Shown piece by piece: positions 1 through 7,207 of a stretch of DNA of 40,122 nt. The position numbers were made by a program, and so were the translations under genes. Source of the DNA: Acidimicrobiaceae bacterium. Its GTDB lineage: Bacteria > Actinomycetota > Acidimicrobiia > Acidimicrobiales > RAAP-2. Under the pieces are notes generated by a model. It did no database searches and had not been told where the DNA came from. It saw only the letters and a list, made by a program, of their open reading frames with translations. The stretch lies in the NCBI GenBank assembly GCA_003152015.1, contig PLZF01000039.1:13152-53273 (forward strand), written 5' to 3'. Positions within the stretch are counted from its first letter, which is position 1, and each line of letters opens with the position of its first letter.

Positions 1-2
1 CG

Positions 3-554
3 GGAGCCGCGGGAGCCGCGGGAGCGGCGGGCATGGTGGTGGACCTTCATCATCCCACCGGGTCGGTCAGGTCGCGGATCTCCCGGAGGGCCGGCGTGGC
101 TGTGGCCGCCGGCGTGGTTGCCCTCGGCGGAGCGTTCGCCGTCGTCAACTCCCTCTCGCCGGCCGCGCACCTGAGTACGGCCATCCGTCCGAGCCCCCAC
201 ACCCCGTCCAACGGGTCAACCGGCACCTCGCCCTCCGCAACTCCGACCACCTCGCCTTCACCCTCGGCGACGTCGTCGCCGACCGGTAATGCGGCCAACG
301 TCCACCTGGCCAACGTGGTGACAACGGGTGGGACAGATAGCACTCCGGTGGCAGCCACCACTGGTGCCCACACCCCTGGCGGCGCCACCGGCACCTCGGT
401 CGGGCAGTCGCCACCGGCCAGGTCCCCGACTCCACCACCCCCTCCGACGACCTCGAGTCCGCCCCCGGCATCTGGATCGTCGCTCCAGGGCGTGGTGGTC
501 GGTCTCGAGGGAACCGTGAACCCTACGGTCTTCAGTCTGGTGAGCCTGCTCTGA
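3..554 (+). CDS. Membrane-anchored Ser/Thr/Pro-rich protein, 5'-partial
   Basis: The frame is open to the left edge of the window, so the gene probably begins outside; the first ATG seen is at 33. After it comes a short basic stretch (SRISRRAG) and one hydrophobic segment (about residues 21-40 counted from that ATG, GVAVAAGVVALGGAFAVV). The remainder is a low-complexity tail rich in Ser, Thr, Pro and Gly with no recognisable domain. The first 30 bases are a run of near-identical 9-bp units (cgggagccg type) encoding Gly-Ala repeats. The layout, basic patch then one membrane span then a disordered Ser/Thr/Pro tail, is the same as the C-terminal part of the ECF sigma factor at 5734-7101. This could therefore be the tail of a similar fused sigma factor, which cannot be tested without upstream sequence. 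Function not recognised. Confidence 0.5.
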   Translation, partial: GAAGAAGAAGMVVDLHHPTGSVRSRISRRAGVAVAAGVVALGGAFAVVNSLSPAAHLSTAIRPSPHTPSNGSTGTSPSATPTTSPSPSATSSPTGNAANVHLANVVTTGGTDSTPVAATTGAHTPGGATGTSVGQSPPARSPTPPPPPTTSSPPPASGSSLQGVVVGLEGTVNPTVFSLVSLL

Positions 555-934
555 CACGTGGTGTCCCCATTGCCTCGTGTTAAAACCTCCGGCAAGGGCA
601 ATTCGTTGCCTCACGAAAAACCTCCGCCTGGATCCGTGAGTTGAAGGCCCTGTTGACACGTGGTTTGACATGATGGGCAACGAGCACCTGATCCACGAGG
701 TTCGCTACAACTACCGGCTCCACAAACTCGAGATAAGCGAACCGCATCCTCCCGTTGGTCATCCGACCTGATCGGAACCTGAACGATGGTCGGGATTGGG
801 TCCCGGCCTCTCTCCGGGACCTCGTGGTGCAACGCCCGAGTTGGCGTCTGAACCGGTTCGGACATCCGGGACAAGCGGGAACTGGTGGGTCCCTGATCTG
901 TACAATCGAGTGGTAGTTTTGTACAATACTCAGC
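555..934. other. Intergenic stretch with degenerate direct repeats
   Basis: No convincing gene is seen in these 380 bases. Two imperfect direct copies of a TTGCCTC...AACCTCCG motif lie at about 570-593 and 606-628, and GACACGTGG occurs at 553-561 and again at 655-663. The first GACAC copy forms a small inverted repeat (GACAC-GTG-GTGTC, 553-565) just after the upstream stop codon. A short plus-strand frame from 668 to 771 (34 codons from ATGATG, rich in Tyr, His and Glu) reads like the end of a real protein but is too short to assign. It may be a gene remnant. Confidence 0.35.
899..927 (+). promoter_or_regulatory. Promoter and probable operator of the Phd/RelE module
   Basis: TGTACA at 899-904 and TACAAT at 922-927 are separated by exactly 17 bp, matching -35/-10 spacing. 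The -10 box ends 7 nt before the antitoxin ATG at 935, which predicts transcription starting at or next to the A of the ATG, that is a leaderless mRNA. No Shine-Dalgarno sequence precedes the ATG. The same bases form two palindromic copies of TGTACA (899-904 and 920-925), 21 bp apart or two helical turns. Phd-family antitoxins repress their own operon by binding such short palindromes, so operator and promoter boxes appear to be the same bases. Confidence 0.7.
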
Positions 935-1183
935 ATGGCAACAATGGCAGTCAGCGAAGCCCGGGAACGACTCTCCGAAGCGGTTGAGACCGCCCGCACA
1001 GAAGCGGTCTTCCTGGAGCGATACGGCCGCCCGGCCGCTGTGCTCGTCAGCCCTGAGCGCTACGGGGAACTGATGGAGGCACTCGAGGAAGCGGAAGATG
1101 TCGAGGCCTTCGACGCCGCGATGGTTGAGGAAGGCGCCAATATCCCCTGGGGAGAGGTCAAGGCCGATCTCGGCTGGAAGTGA
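935..1183 (+). CDS. Phd/YefM-family antitoxin
   Basis: An 82-residue protein. The N-terminal half (about residues 4-55: AVSEARERLSEAVE, then ERYGRPAAVLVSPERYGELME) fits the Phd/YefM fold, which dimerises, binds operator DNA and leads into a C-terminal helix that neutralises the toxin. The C-terminal part is acidic (EEAEDVEAFDAAMVEEG), as expected for the toxin-binding segment. The stop codon overlaps the toxin start by 4 bases (GTGA), so the two are translationally coupled. The ATG at 935 is chosen because it sits 7 nt after a good -10 box and the Phd fold begins at once. The family assignment is from sequence pattern; neutralisation of the neighbour is inferred from gene order. Confidence 0.88.
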   Translation: MATMAVSEARERLSEAVETARTEAVFLERYGRPAAVLVSPERYGELMEALEEAEDVEAFDAAMVEEGANIPWGEVKADLGWK

Positions 1184-1440
1184 CCACGTACCGCATCGAG
1201 GTCCGTCCCGCCGCAGCACGGGCGCTACGTAAGCTCGACCCGGACGTTCGTCCGCGCATTCAGGGAGCGATTGCTCTCCTTGCCCACGACCCACGGCCGC
1301 CGGCCGCCCGGCCTCTGCGGGGTCGACCGGGTTTCCGGGTACGGGTGGGTGACTACCGCATCATCTACACGGTTGCTGACGACGTGCTCCTGATCGTGGT
1401 TGTGGCTCTCGGACATCGTCGGGAGGTTTATGACCGATAG
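1180..1440 (+). CDS. RelE/ParE-superfamily toxin
   Basis: An 86-residue basic protein starting at GTG and overlapping the antitoxin stop. It shows the RelE-fold pattern: an N-terminal strand (TYRIEVRPAAARALRKLD), two helices, then the characteristic C-terminal strands with LRGRPGFRVRVGDYRIIYTV and a final HRREVYDR. RelE-type toxins cleave mRNA on the ribosome; the conserved arginines of the GFRVRVGDYRIIY segment and the terminal H-R...Y-R fit this group better than gyrase-poisoning ParE. Length is normal and nothing appears broken. Activity is inferred from the family only. About 230 bases of G-rich non-coding DNA separate it from the convergent hipA gene. Confidence 0.88.
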   Translation: MTTYRIEVRPAAARALRKLDPDVRPRIQGAIALLAHDPRPPAARPLRGRPGFRVRVGDYRIIYTVADDVLLIVVVALGHRREVYDR

Positions 1441-1668
1441 CCGGGCGTAGCCAAGCGGGGGGTGGTGGGGGTGGTGGGGAGAAGCTCACCGCCGCCATCC
1501 GATGCCAACGACCGGACCGCAGACTGTGGGCGACCGGTTCGTAGTGCGTGACCCAAGGTCCACTCTCCACACTGATCTGGGACGACGTGTCAGAGTGCGA
1601 AACACAATCCGAACCAGCAGGGCGTCTGCCCGTCGAGCTTTCGGGCGACCCGCCAACGCTCAACAGCT

Positions 1669-3054
1669 TCATCGTTCGGGGTGGCCCGATGGAGCCTGTC
1701 CTTGGGGGGTGGCTCGGTCTGTCGCCAGGGTTGCCTGGGTGGTCATGTCTGCCGCCCGTTGACGTCTGCGCCGAGAAGAACGCCCGGCGCTGCCACCCAT
1801 AGGCTCACCGGACTCCAGCCGGTCCACCCGTGCGAGGACGGTATCGATCACCGGCCCGCTCGGCCAGCCCGAGGTGAGCGTGGCGTCCAGGTTCTCAATG
1901 GCCATTTTCAGGCCGGCGGCGAGCACTGCGAGTGCCGCATCGACATCCGCGTGCAAAAGCCCCATCGCTACCCCCTCTACGAGCAGTGCTTCCCGATCGA
2001 CCTCGGCGAGGGTCGATTGTGGGCCGATGGGTGCCGCCATCCTCCCGCTCAGGTCCGGATAGACGAGCGTGCAGATCGAGTCGTAGAAAGGGGACAGCCT
2101 GACGGAACCGCCGTCGAGGAGAACCGAGTAGTTCTTCCCATGGCCGTCCTCGTCGCCCACCACCGTGCGGAAAGCAACCTGCCTGAACAGTTCGCCGACA
2201 GCCTCGCTCGGCGAGTCCGCCAATCTCCTCAAGAGGCGAGCCATTCGCTCAGATGGCCGACCGATCTGGTACTTGTCGACAGGGCGCATGCCGAGTGCCT
2301 GGCACAGATCCTCTTGGTGGTACCGCACCACCCGGTCGCCGACAGTGCGGCGGTCATACCGCTCGACTACGAGCACCGACGTGCCGTCGATGTCTTCCAC
2401 CCAAGTCGGCCAGTCGGTCAAGCCCGCCGAGCGGGCCAGGCGCATGATGAGCGCTTCGTTTTCTGCGCTGTGGGGCCAGCGCGCGGTCGGCTTCAAGATG
2501 TGCGTCGACGCAGCCCCGTCGTGCGGCTCGAACCACCTCCCGTAGAACCGTGCCAGCAAGAACTTCGGCTGGGCACCCGCCAGAGACATACGGACTCCGC
2601 GATCAGGGTCGGCACCGAGAGGATGCGTCGGTAGGTCATGCAGGATTGCCGCAAGTTCCGTCTGGTCGAGGAGTCGGTAACTACCCTGATCCGGACGGTC
2701 GTGGGCTCCGGACGGCACGATGGCCACAGCTCCGGCGCACTCTCTCCCGTACTCCGCCAGCAACGACACGGCGTCAGCCGGCGTCGCGGGAGCCCCACCC
2801 TGCAACCGGACACGACGCAGGCGCGCCGCCATCGTCTGAAGTGCTCTCCCCTCAGGAAGCAGGCCCTCCAGGAATGAACGGGCCTTCGCCGGCTCCGACG
2901 GCCCAGGCGTCGGCAGCGAACACGACAGCAGCGGAACCTCGTCCCCCACCGCCGCCACGACACTCTCCTCGTAGACGATCGATACCTTCCGACCACGATC
3001 TCGCTCTCGGGTCCGGGCAATGAGCTGGTCACCCAGCCAGATGTCCAGGTCCAT
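1669..3054 (-). CDS. hipA: HipA-family serine/threonine kinase toxin
   Basis: A 461-residue protein. It has the N-terminal HipA domain (LARTRERDRGRKVSIVYEES-like strands), the SLAGAQPKFLLA segment that forms the nucleotide-binding region, and the kinase core GDEDGHGKNYS followed by LSPFYDSICT, where the Asp of the first motif is the expected catalytic base and the Asp of the second the metal ligand. Known HipA kinases phosphorylate glutamyl-tRNA synthetase and induce dormancy. The ATG at 3054 overlaps the hipB stop by one base (TGATG), giving strict coupling. A longer frame reaching 3309 is rejected because it reads through hipB. All kinase motifs are intact, so the toxin is probably functional. 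Confidence 0.9.
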   Translation of the reverse strand: MDLDIWLGDQLIARTRERDRGRKVSIVYEESVVAAVGDEVPLLSCSLPTPGPSEPAKARSFLEGLLPEGRALQTMAARLRRVRLQGGAPATPADAVSLLAEYGRECAGAVAIVPSGAHDRPDQGSYRLLDQTELAAILHDLPTHPLGADPDRGVRMSLAGAQPKFLLARFYGRWFEPHDGAASTHILKPTARWPHSAENEALIMRLARSAGLTDWPTWVEDIDGTSVLVVERYDRRTVGDRVVRYHQEDLCQALGMRPVDKYQIGRPSERMARLLRRLADSPSEAVGELFRQVAFRTVVGDEDGHGKNYSVLLDGGSVRLSPFYDSICTLVYPDLSGRMAAPIGPQSTLAEVDREALLVEGVAMGLLHADVDAALAVLAAGLKMAIENLDATLTSGWPSGPVIDTVLARVDRLESGEPMGGSAGRSSRRRRQRAADMTTQATLATDRATPQGQAPSGHPER

Positions 3055-3299
3055 CAGCGCCCCCTTGGGCGAACCGCCAACTCCAAGCCGAGCGTTGCCA
3101 GCGCGTCGAAGATCAACTCCAGCGCCCGGGTCTCGTGCCCACCCTCCAGCGCGACGATCGCCTGTCGCGTTGCCCGCGCTCGTTCCGCGAGCTCGGCTTG
3201 GGTAAGGCCGGTCTGTTCCCGGGCGCGGCGGATCGTCCTTCCGAGCGCCTCGGGCGAACGGATCGGCGTCAAGCGGCCTTCCGGATCGTATGTCGGCAT
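3054..3299 (-). CDS. hipB: HipB-like HTH antitoxin
   Basis: An 81-residue protein with a Cro/CI-type helix-turn-helix at about residues 18-73 (LGRTIRRAREQTGLTQAELA, then RATRQAIVALEGG), the usual HipB/XRE pattern. The last residues (LELAVRPRG) would form the short C-terminal strand used for dimerisation. It precedes hipA with a one-base overlap. The start at 3299 is supported by a -10 box ending 6 nt upstream and by the absence of any ribosome-binding site, which implies leaderless translation. It is expected to bind the inverted repeat immediately upstream and to block HipA; both roles are inferred from the family. Confidence 0.9.
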   Translation of the reverse strand: MPTYDPEGRLTPIRSPEALGRTIRRAREQTGLTQAELAERARATRQAIVALEGGHETRALELIFDALATLGLELAVRPRGR

Positions 3300-3303
3300 A
3301 ATC

Positions 3304-3334
3304 TGACATTACCGCGTTACTGCCGTAATGTCAC
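3304..3334 (-). promoter_or_regulatory. hipBA operator overlapping its promoter
   Basis: A perfect 9-bp inverted repeat, TGACATTAC at 3304-3312 and GTAATGTCA at 3325-3333, separated by 12 bp. Read on the minus strand, the same bases supply a -35-like GTGACA (3334-3329), a 17-bp spacer and a -10-like TAATGT (3311-3306), with the hipB ATG only 6 nt further on. HipB binding would therefore cover both promoter boxes. The arrangement repeats that of the Phd module 2.4 kb away. Confidence 0.72.
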
Positions 3335-3834
3335 AGTTCCGTGACACCTCTAGGAATCCCCTTGTTGCCGCGCGCCTCAACTCCTATGCCGCGGTGGTGG
3401 GACTCGAGCTCGTACTGTCATCCCAGGCTGACGATTGGTCCGGCGATCGTGGAGTTCCTACGAACGGGGTGACGTTCAGGGTGGCCGGGCTCAACCGGTC
3501 GGTCGCCGATGCCGGATGGAGCCAGTTCCGCCAGATCCTCCAGTGCCAAGCGACGAAGGCCACAAAGGTGATCGTGGTGTTCTCGGCGAAGGACACCACC
3601 CAGCGTTGTAGCCGTTGCGGAGAGAAAGCCGATCCCCGCCTGGAGTTGTCGGACCGGGTCTTTCGGTGCCGGGCATGTGGCCTCGTTCTCGGACGAGACC
3701 GCAACGCTGCCCGGAACCAGAACCCGGACCCGGACCGTCCGAGGCCGGGTGGCGGGACTGAACCGCCCGGAACAGACCCGGTCGGCGCCGACGGCACCAA
3801 GTCCAAGATGCCCATGGGAGCCGAGGCAGCCTGA
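3328..3834 (+). pseudogene. tnpB: TnpB (IS200/IS605-family OrfB) C-terminal remnant
   Basis: Only the last 100 or so residues of a TnpB-like RNA-guided nuclease are recognisable: LNRSVADAGWSQFRQIL, then the four-cysteine zinc finger (CSRCG ... CRACG) and the last RuvC motif GRDRNAARN with its catalytic Asp. The N-terminal 200-250 residues, including the first RuvC Asp and probably the Glu, are missing or unrecognisable. The ATG at 3328 lies inside the hipBA operator and is likely fortuitous. A tail of Pro/Gly/Asp-rich residues follows the finger, as in other TnpB proteins. No tnpA is seen. It is a dead fragment of a transposon that landed next to hipB, and its intact right end follows. Confidence 0.75.
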
Positions 3835-3840
3835 GCCCCG

Positions 3841-3881
3841 AAATCCCACGGCTTCAGTCGTGGGAGCAGTCAAATCCCACG
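3841..3881 (+). other. IS200/IS605 right-end hairpin, likely 3' end of the TnpB guide-RNA scaffold
   Basis: A 7-bp stem TCCCACG (3844-3850) pairs with CGTGGGA (3859-3865) around an 8-nt loop, GCTTCAGT, only a few bases after the tnpB stop. A hairpin of this form followed by GCAGTCAA is the usual right end of IS605-family elements, and in TnpB systems this region is the 3' end of the guide RNA scaffold. AAATCCCACG is repeated directly at 3841-3850 and 3872-3881, so the sequence just outside the element repeats the left arm of the stem. Confidence 0.5.
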
Positions 3882-4039
3882 CGCCAGCTTGATGAGCCAC
3901 CAGAACCAACCGTGCTGGTAACAGCAAGTATCGCGGTGCGGGCCCATTCGCTGCTTATTGCGCGAGAACCGTCCGTCTCTGGTTTCTATCGGGACCGGCT
4001 ACCGCCTTCAGAACGTTCGGGCTGCCGGCAATCCAAACC

Positions 4040-4888
4040 TCAACAGCCGAGGAGGTTCTGGAGAGGGGGGCACGTGGTGGTGGTGGTCGGCGGTTGGGTA
4101 GTGGTGGTGGTCGGCGGTTGGGTAGTGGTGGTGGTCGGCGGTTGGGTAGTGGTCGTCGGCGGTCGGGTGGTGATGGTGGTCGGCGGTCGGGTAGTGGTCG
4201 TCGGCGAGGTGCTTGTAGTGGTGGAGTTCCCCGCCGGTGCCGATGTGGACGGGGGCTGTGAATGGGAAGATGTTGATGAAGGAGAGTTACTGGGTGCCAA
4301 CGGTCCGGCGGTGTTCGATCCCGCTAACAGTGCAGTTGCCGGGCCTCCGACAACGCTCCCCGAAGCTTTGCTGGTCGAAGCTTGGCTCGGTCCGGAAGCA
4401 GACCCAGTGGTGCCTGAGGCTGACGACACCGGACGTAGCTCTCCCCAGTCCTTCATATTCGACCCCGCACCGTGGTTGGCGGAGACGCTACTTGTGCCGG
4501 GAAGGGAGGCCGAAACCGAACTTCCGGCGCCACCCGCCACCACCCCAACGCCCAGACTGATGACCGCGCCCCCCACCACCAAGGCGGTTCCGAGACGTCG
4601 TCGTAGGAACTCGCCAACTCCGAGAGAAGCCACCGCGGCCACCCGGATGGCGTAGACCAGTCGGGATACCAGGGGCTTCACCCAGCCGGCGACCGAAGCG
4701 GCCAACCCGGCCAGGACCATCAGCAACGCCGGTGGCGCTTTTGCGGAAGATTTGGTGGCGGTGATCGTGCCGGCCGAAGTGGGAGTTGCCGTGTCGGTTG
4801 CCGAGGCTGGATCTCCAACCCATGCAGCCGCACCGGGCGAGTGCCGACCGCGTGGCGGTGCCTGACGCACTTTCCCTCTCTCACCCAT
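4040..4888 (-). CDS. Membrane-anchored protein with Thr/Pro/Gln repeat tail
   Basis: A 282-residue protein of unknown function. It has a basic N-terminus, a hydrophobic segment at about 53-75 (PPALLMVLAGLAASVAGWV), a second one at about 99-122 (LGTALVVGGAVISLGVGVV), a Ser/Ala/Gly-rich middle and a C-terminal stalk of repeated TTTTTQPP-type octads ending in CPPLQNLLGC. Thr/Pro stalks of this kind usually project from the envelope and are often glycosylated. It begins 10 nt after the broken sortase-like gene on the same strand, which fits a cell-surface role. The overlapping plus-strand frame of Val/Gly repeats is a shadow of the Thr codons. The real frame is supported by two membrane spans and by its gene order. 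Confidence 0.6.
   Translation of the reverse strand: MGERGKVRQAPPRGRHSPGAAAWVGDPASATDTATPTSAGTITATKSSAKAPPALLMVLAGLAASVAGWVKPLVSRLVYAIRVAAVASLGVGEFLRRRLGTALVVGGAVISLGVGVVAGGAGSSVSASLPGTSSVSANHGAGSNMKDWGELRPVSSASGTTGSASGPSQASTSKASGSVVGGPATALLAGSNTAGPLAPSNSPSSTSSHSQPPSTSAPAGNSTTTSTSPTTTTRPPTTITTRPPTTTTQPPTTTTTQPPTTTTTQPPTTTTTCPPLQNLLGC
4075..4206 (-). repeat. 24-bp coding tandem repeat (Thr/Pro/Gln stalk)
   Basis: Units of 24 bp (for example 4087-4110 and 4111-4134, nearly identical) with later units degenerate or shortened. Each unit encodes one TTTTTQPP octad, so repeat number sets stalk length without changing frame. Confidence 0.75.
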
Positions 4889-4898
4889 GCGTCATCCC

Positions 4899-5489
4899 TC
4901 ATGTTCGGATAGTCACTACGGAACCTGTTACTCCGAGGGTGACCGTCTGGTCGTATACCCCCGGGTCATAGCCGCCTGAAACGGTGATCCTAGTCGTCAG
5001 GGTCACCGTTGCGGCCGCGCCCCCTTTGGAGTCGATGGCCACGTTGAGCGGGGAGTCGTGCCCGGTGATGCTGGCCCCTTCCAGCGGCTTGGGCATCACT
5101 ACCCCCGGAGCGATGGCGGACCACCAATCGGCCCGGTTCTGTTCGGTGACATGAATTCCACCGAACTACGCCTGAAGCCCAGCCGCCACCAGGCTCAATG
5201 GCTCCGGGGACTGTTGAAACGCCTGGGAGGTCTCGCCGGTCAGGGACATCGAACCCATCGGGGTCTCGTTCTGGGTGAGGGTCAGTCCGTCATGGGCCAG
5301 CACCACCGCGGTCCCATGTTCACCGGGCCAGACCGAAGCCGGTGGGTGTCCTGCCGCCACGGACAACTCGGCATCGTCGGTACGCTGCTCAACCGGCGCC
5401 GACAACCCGAGGGTGGGGATGCCGAGAACACCGGCCAGCTGGCCCATCTGTGGAGTTGATTCCACGCACGGACGATCAGTTCTCTCCAC
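4899..5489 (-). pseudogene. Sortase-like gene interrupted by an in-frame TAG
   Basis: Residues about 22-67 of the first part (GIPTLGLSAPVEQ, then LSVAAGHPPASVWPGEHGTAVVLAHD) resemble the first half of a sortase: the structural start followed by the segment leading to the catalytic His. The frame then meets TAG at 5168-5166. Twenty-three codons later, in the same frame, a further 66 codons begin at GTG 5099 and run to 4899, and the codons between the TAG and that GTG read sensibly (HVTEQNRADWWSAIAPG). One substitution therefore separates two halves of one open frame of about 196 codons. No LxTxC-type catalytic Cys motif is visible in the second half, so even the restored protein would be an atypical or inactive sortase. 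The second half could instead be independently translated. Confidence 0.45.
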
Positions 5490-5686
5490 TCCCCCGGATC
5501 GGGTGCAATCGGCGGATCGGATGGATTTCCCGAATTCGGCAGATATTGGGCAGATAGTGGGCAGACGCAGCCAACCCGCGCTTCCTATTTGTCTCGCTAT
5601 TTGTCTCGAATTGCCCTAACCTTTGGAAATGGCCCTACTTCGGTGGGGTGCTGTCCAGGGAACGGACAGGTGTGGAGAGCGTTCTA

Positions 5687-5722
5687 ACGGGGTATTACGG
5701 GGATTCACGGGGTTTTACGGGG
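5687..5722 (+). repeat. Four ACGGGG motifs at exact 10-bp spacing before the sigma gene
   Basis: ACGGGG occurs at 5687, 5697, 5707 and 5717, always 10 bp apart, with variable T/A-rich spacers (TATT, ATTC, TTTT). The fourth copy merges with the Shine-Dalgarno sequence GGGGAGG (5719-5725) of the ATG at 5734. One-turn phasing suggests a protein binding one face of the DNA, or a mRNA element with repeated anti-Shine-Dalgarno-like sites. Confidence 0.6.
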
Positions 5723-5733
5723 AGGTTGGGCGC

Positions 5734-7101
5734 ATGGCGCTCCGGCATGACGACGTAGAGCAGGTAGAGCAGGTCGATCAGGAAGATCGATTTACGGAGG
5801 GACTGCTCCCTACGACTACCCCGTCGCGCGACGGAACCGTTGACGTGACCCGAGACAAACTACTGGTAGAGCGCTGCCAAGCGGGGGATCGTCAAGCCTT
5901 CGACCAGCTCTATCTCCGCTACCAGCGCAGGCTCCACCGATTCTGCATGCAGCGCCTGGGCGAGGCTCACGATGCTGAAGATGTCGTGCAAGAGGCGTTC
6001 GTGCGGGCATGGCGCGCCCTGCCCCGATTCGCCGGGGAACGTCGCTTCTATCCGTGGCTGACAGTGATCGCCGCCAACCTGTGCGTCGACACCTTGCGGC
6101 GACGGGCGCGGCTCACCCCCGTCGAAGAGTCACGGATCACCGCCTCGGACACTGGTACTTACGACATCGAAGACGCCGTACTTCACGAGGTCGACTCGAA
6201 GATGGTGGCCACCGCATTTGGCCAACTGTCGAGTCGGCACCAACGGGTCCTGCAGCTACGTGAGGGCTCTGCCTGGTCCTACCGGAAGATCGCCGAACAC
6301 GAGGGCGTCGGAGTCACCGCGGTGGAAACTCTGCTGTGGAGGGCGCGTCAGGCTCTCAAGCGTGAGTTCCTCATGCTCGACGAGAAGGGGAGCAAGGTGG
6401 GCGCTCTCATCGGGTTCTTGGTGGTGCTCCCCGCCCGCATGGTCGCTCGTCTGCACAAGGCCGCCAGGCATGCCGCCGACGGCTTCAGCCATACGGTCGG
6501 CGGCGCTAAACACGCCGTCGGTTCACTTGGAACCGGGTCGTCCAAATTTGGGACCTCCGGTGCCTTCGGGATATTCGGGCCTTCGGTAGCCGCGGCTACC
6601 GGTGCGGTCGCCCTCAGTGTCGGGACGGTTCTCATGTTGCCGGTCGCTGGCGCCGTGGGTGGAGCCTCCACCGGCTCACCGAGACCGGTGCCGGTCGCCA
6701 CGGTTGTGCCGACACTGGCTACGCCGCTCGTCGGTAACACGAACACGAGTGCCGGTACGAATGGATCAACCGGGGGCCCGAGTACCGCGTCGGGTTCGAC
6801 TGGTGCCAGTGGACTCACGGGAAGTGGCGGAAATGGGCTGGCCGGGGGAATCCTCGGATCAGGAGCCGCTTCCGGCGACGGATCGGGCGCCGTGGGTGCC
6901 ATCGGCTCGGCGACCGGCGGACCTATCGTCGGACCGGTCGAGCAACTCGGGTCGGCGGCCAAGCCCACGGTTGAAACGGTGAGTCCCAGCCTGGCCCCTG
7001 TGGCGAACGGATTTGAAAATCAGCCGAGCGTGATCGGTGGTGCAATTTCCTCGGGAAACAGCGCCGTCAATGGAGCGTCCTCCACGCTCGGACTGCCCTG
7101 A
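5734..7101 (+). CDS. ECF-type RNA polymerase sigma factor with membrane-spanning C-terminal extension
   Basis: A 455-residue protein. Sigma region 2 lies at about 40-115 (LLVERCQAGDRQAFDQLYLR, then DAEDVVQEAFVRAWR) and region 4 at about 150-210 (LSSRHQRVLQLREGSAWSYR, then GVGVTAVETLLWRARQALKR), joined by a short linker as in ECF factors. Unusually, about 245 residues follow: a hydrophobic stretch near 222-240, a clear span near 284-310 (VAAATGAVALSVGTVLMLPVAG) and a Gly/Ser/Thr-rich tail. Such an extension can tether the sigma factor at the membrane and take the place of a separate anti-sigma factor; that role is inferred. The ATG at 5734 is chosen over 5623 because it has a strong GGGGAGG site 8 nt upstream. 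It is divergent from the surface-protein genes at 4040-5489, possible targets. Confidence 0.85.
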   Translation: MALRHDDVEQVEQVDQEDRFTEGLLPTTTPSRDGTVDVTRDKLLVERCQAGDRQAFDQLYLRYQRRLHRFCMQRLGEAHDAEDVVQEAFVRAWRALPRFAGERRFYPWLTVIAANLCVDTLRRRARLTPVEESRITASDTGTYDIEDAVLHEVDSKMVATAFGQLSSRHQRVLQLREGSAWSYRKIAEHEGVGVTAVETLLWRARQALKREFLMLDEKGSKVGALIGFLVVLPARMVARLHKAARHAADGFSHTVGGAKHAVGSLGTGSSKFGTSGAFGIFGPSVAAATGAVALSVGTVLMLPVAGAVGGASTGSPRPVPVATVVPTLATPLVGNTNTSAGTNGSTGGPSTASGSTGASGLTGSGGNGLAGGILGSGAASGDGSGAVGAIGSATGGPIVGPVEQLGSAAKPTVETVSPSLAPVANGFENQPSVIGGAISSGNSAVNGASSTLGLP

Positions 7102-7207
7102 GCCTCGGGTCCGAAGCCTCGGGTCCTAACTGGCGGCCTCTTCGGCGCTGCTGGGGATAACGGGGTTTGATGGAGTAGACGGAGTAGTCGCTGGTCGGTC
7201 AAGCGTT

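Noticed and set aside
1669-3309. HipA extended by 85 residues to 3309
   Set aside because: The extension reads through hipB in another frame; the overlap TGATG at 3054 marks the real start.
3912-4655. Plus-strand frame of Val/Gly repeats opposite the Thr-rich protein
   Set aside because: It is the complement of Thr/Pro/Gln codons; the minus-strand frame has membrane spans, proper gene order and a family-like tail.
5734-7101. A separate anti-sigma gene inside or after the sigma gene
   Set aside because: The frame is continuous to 7101 with no second start or stop, so any anti-sigma function must be in the same chain.
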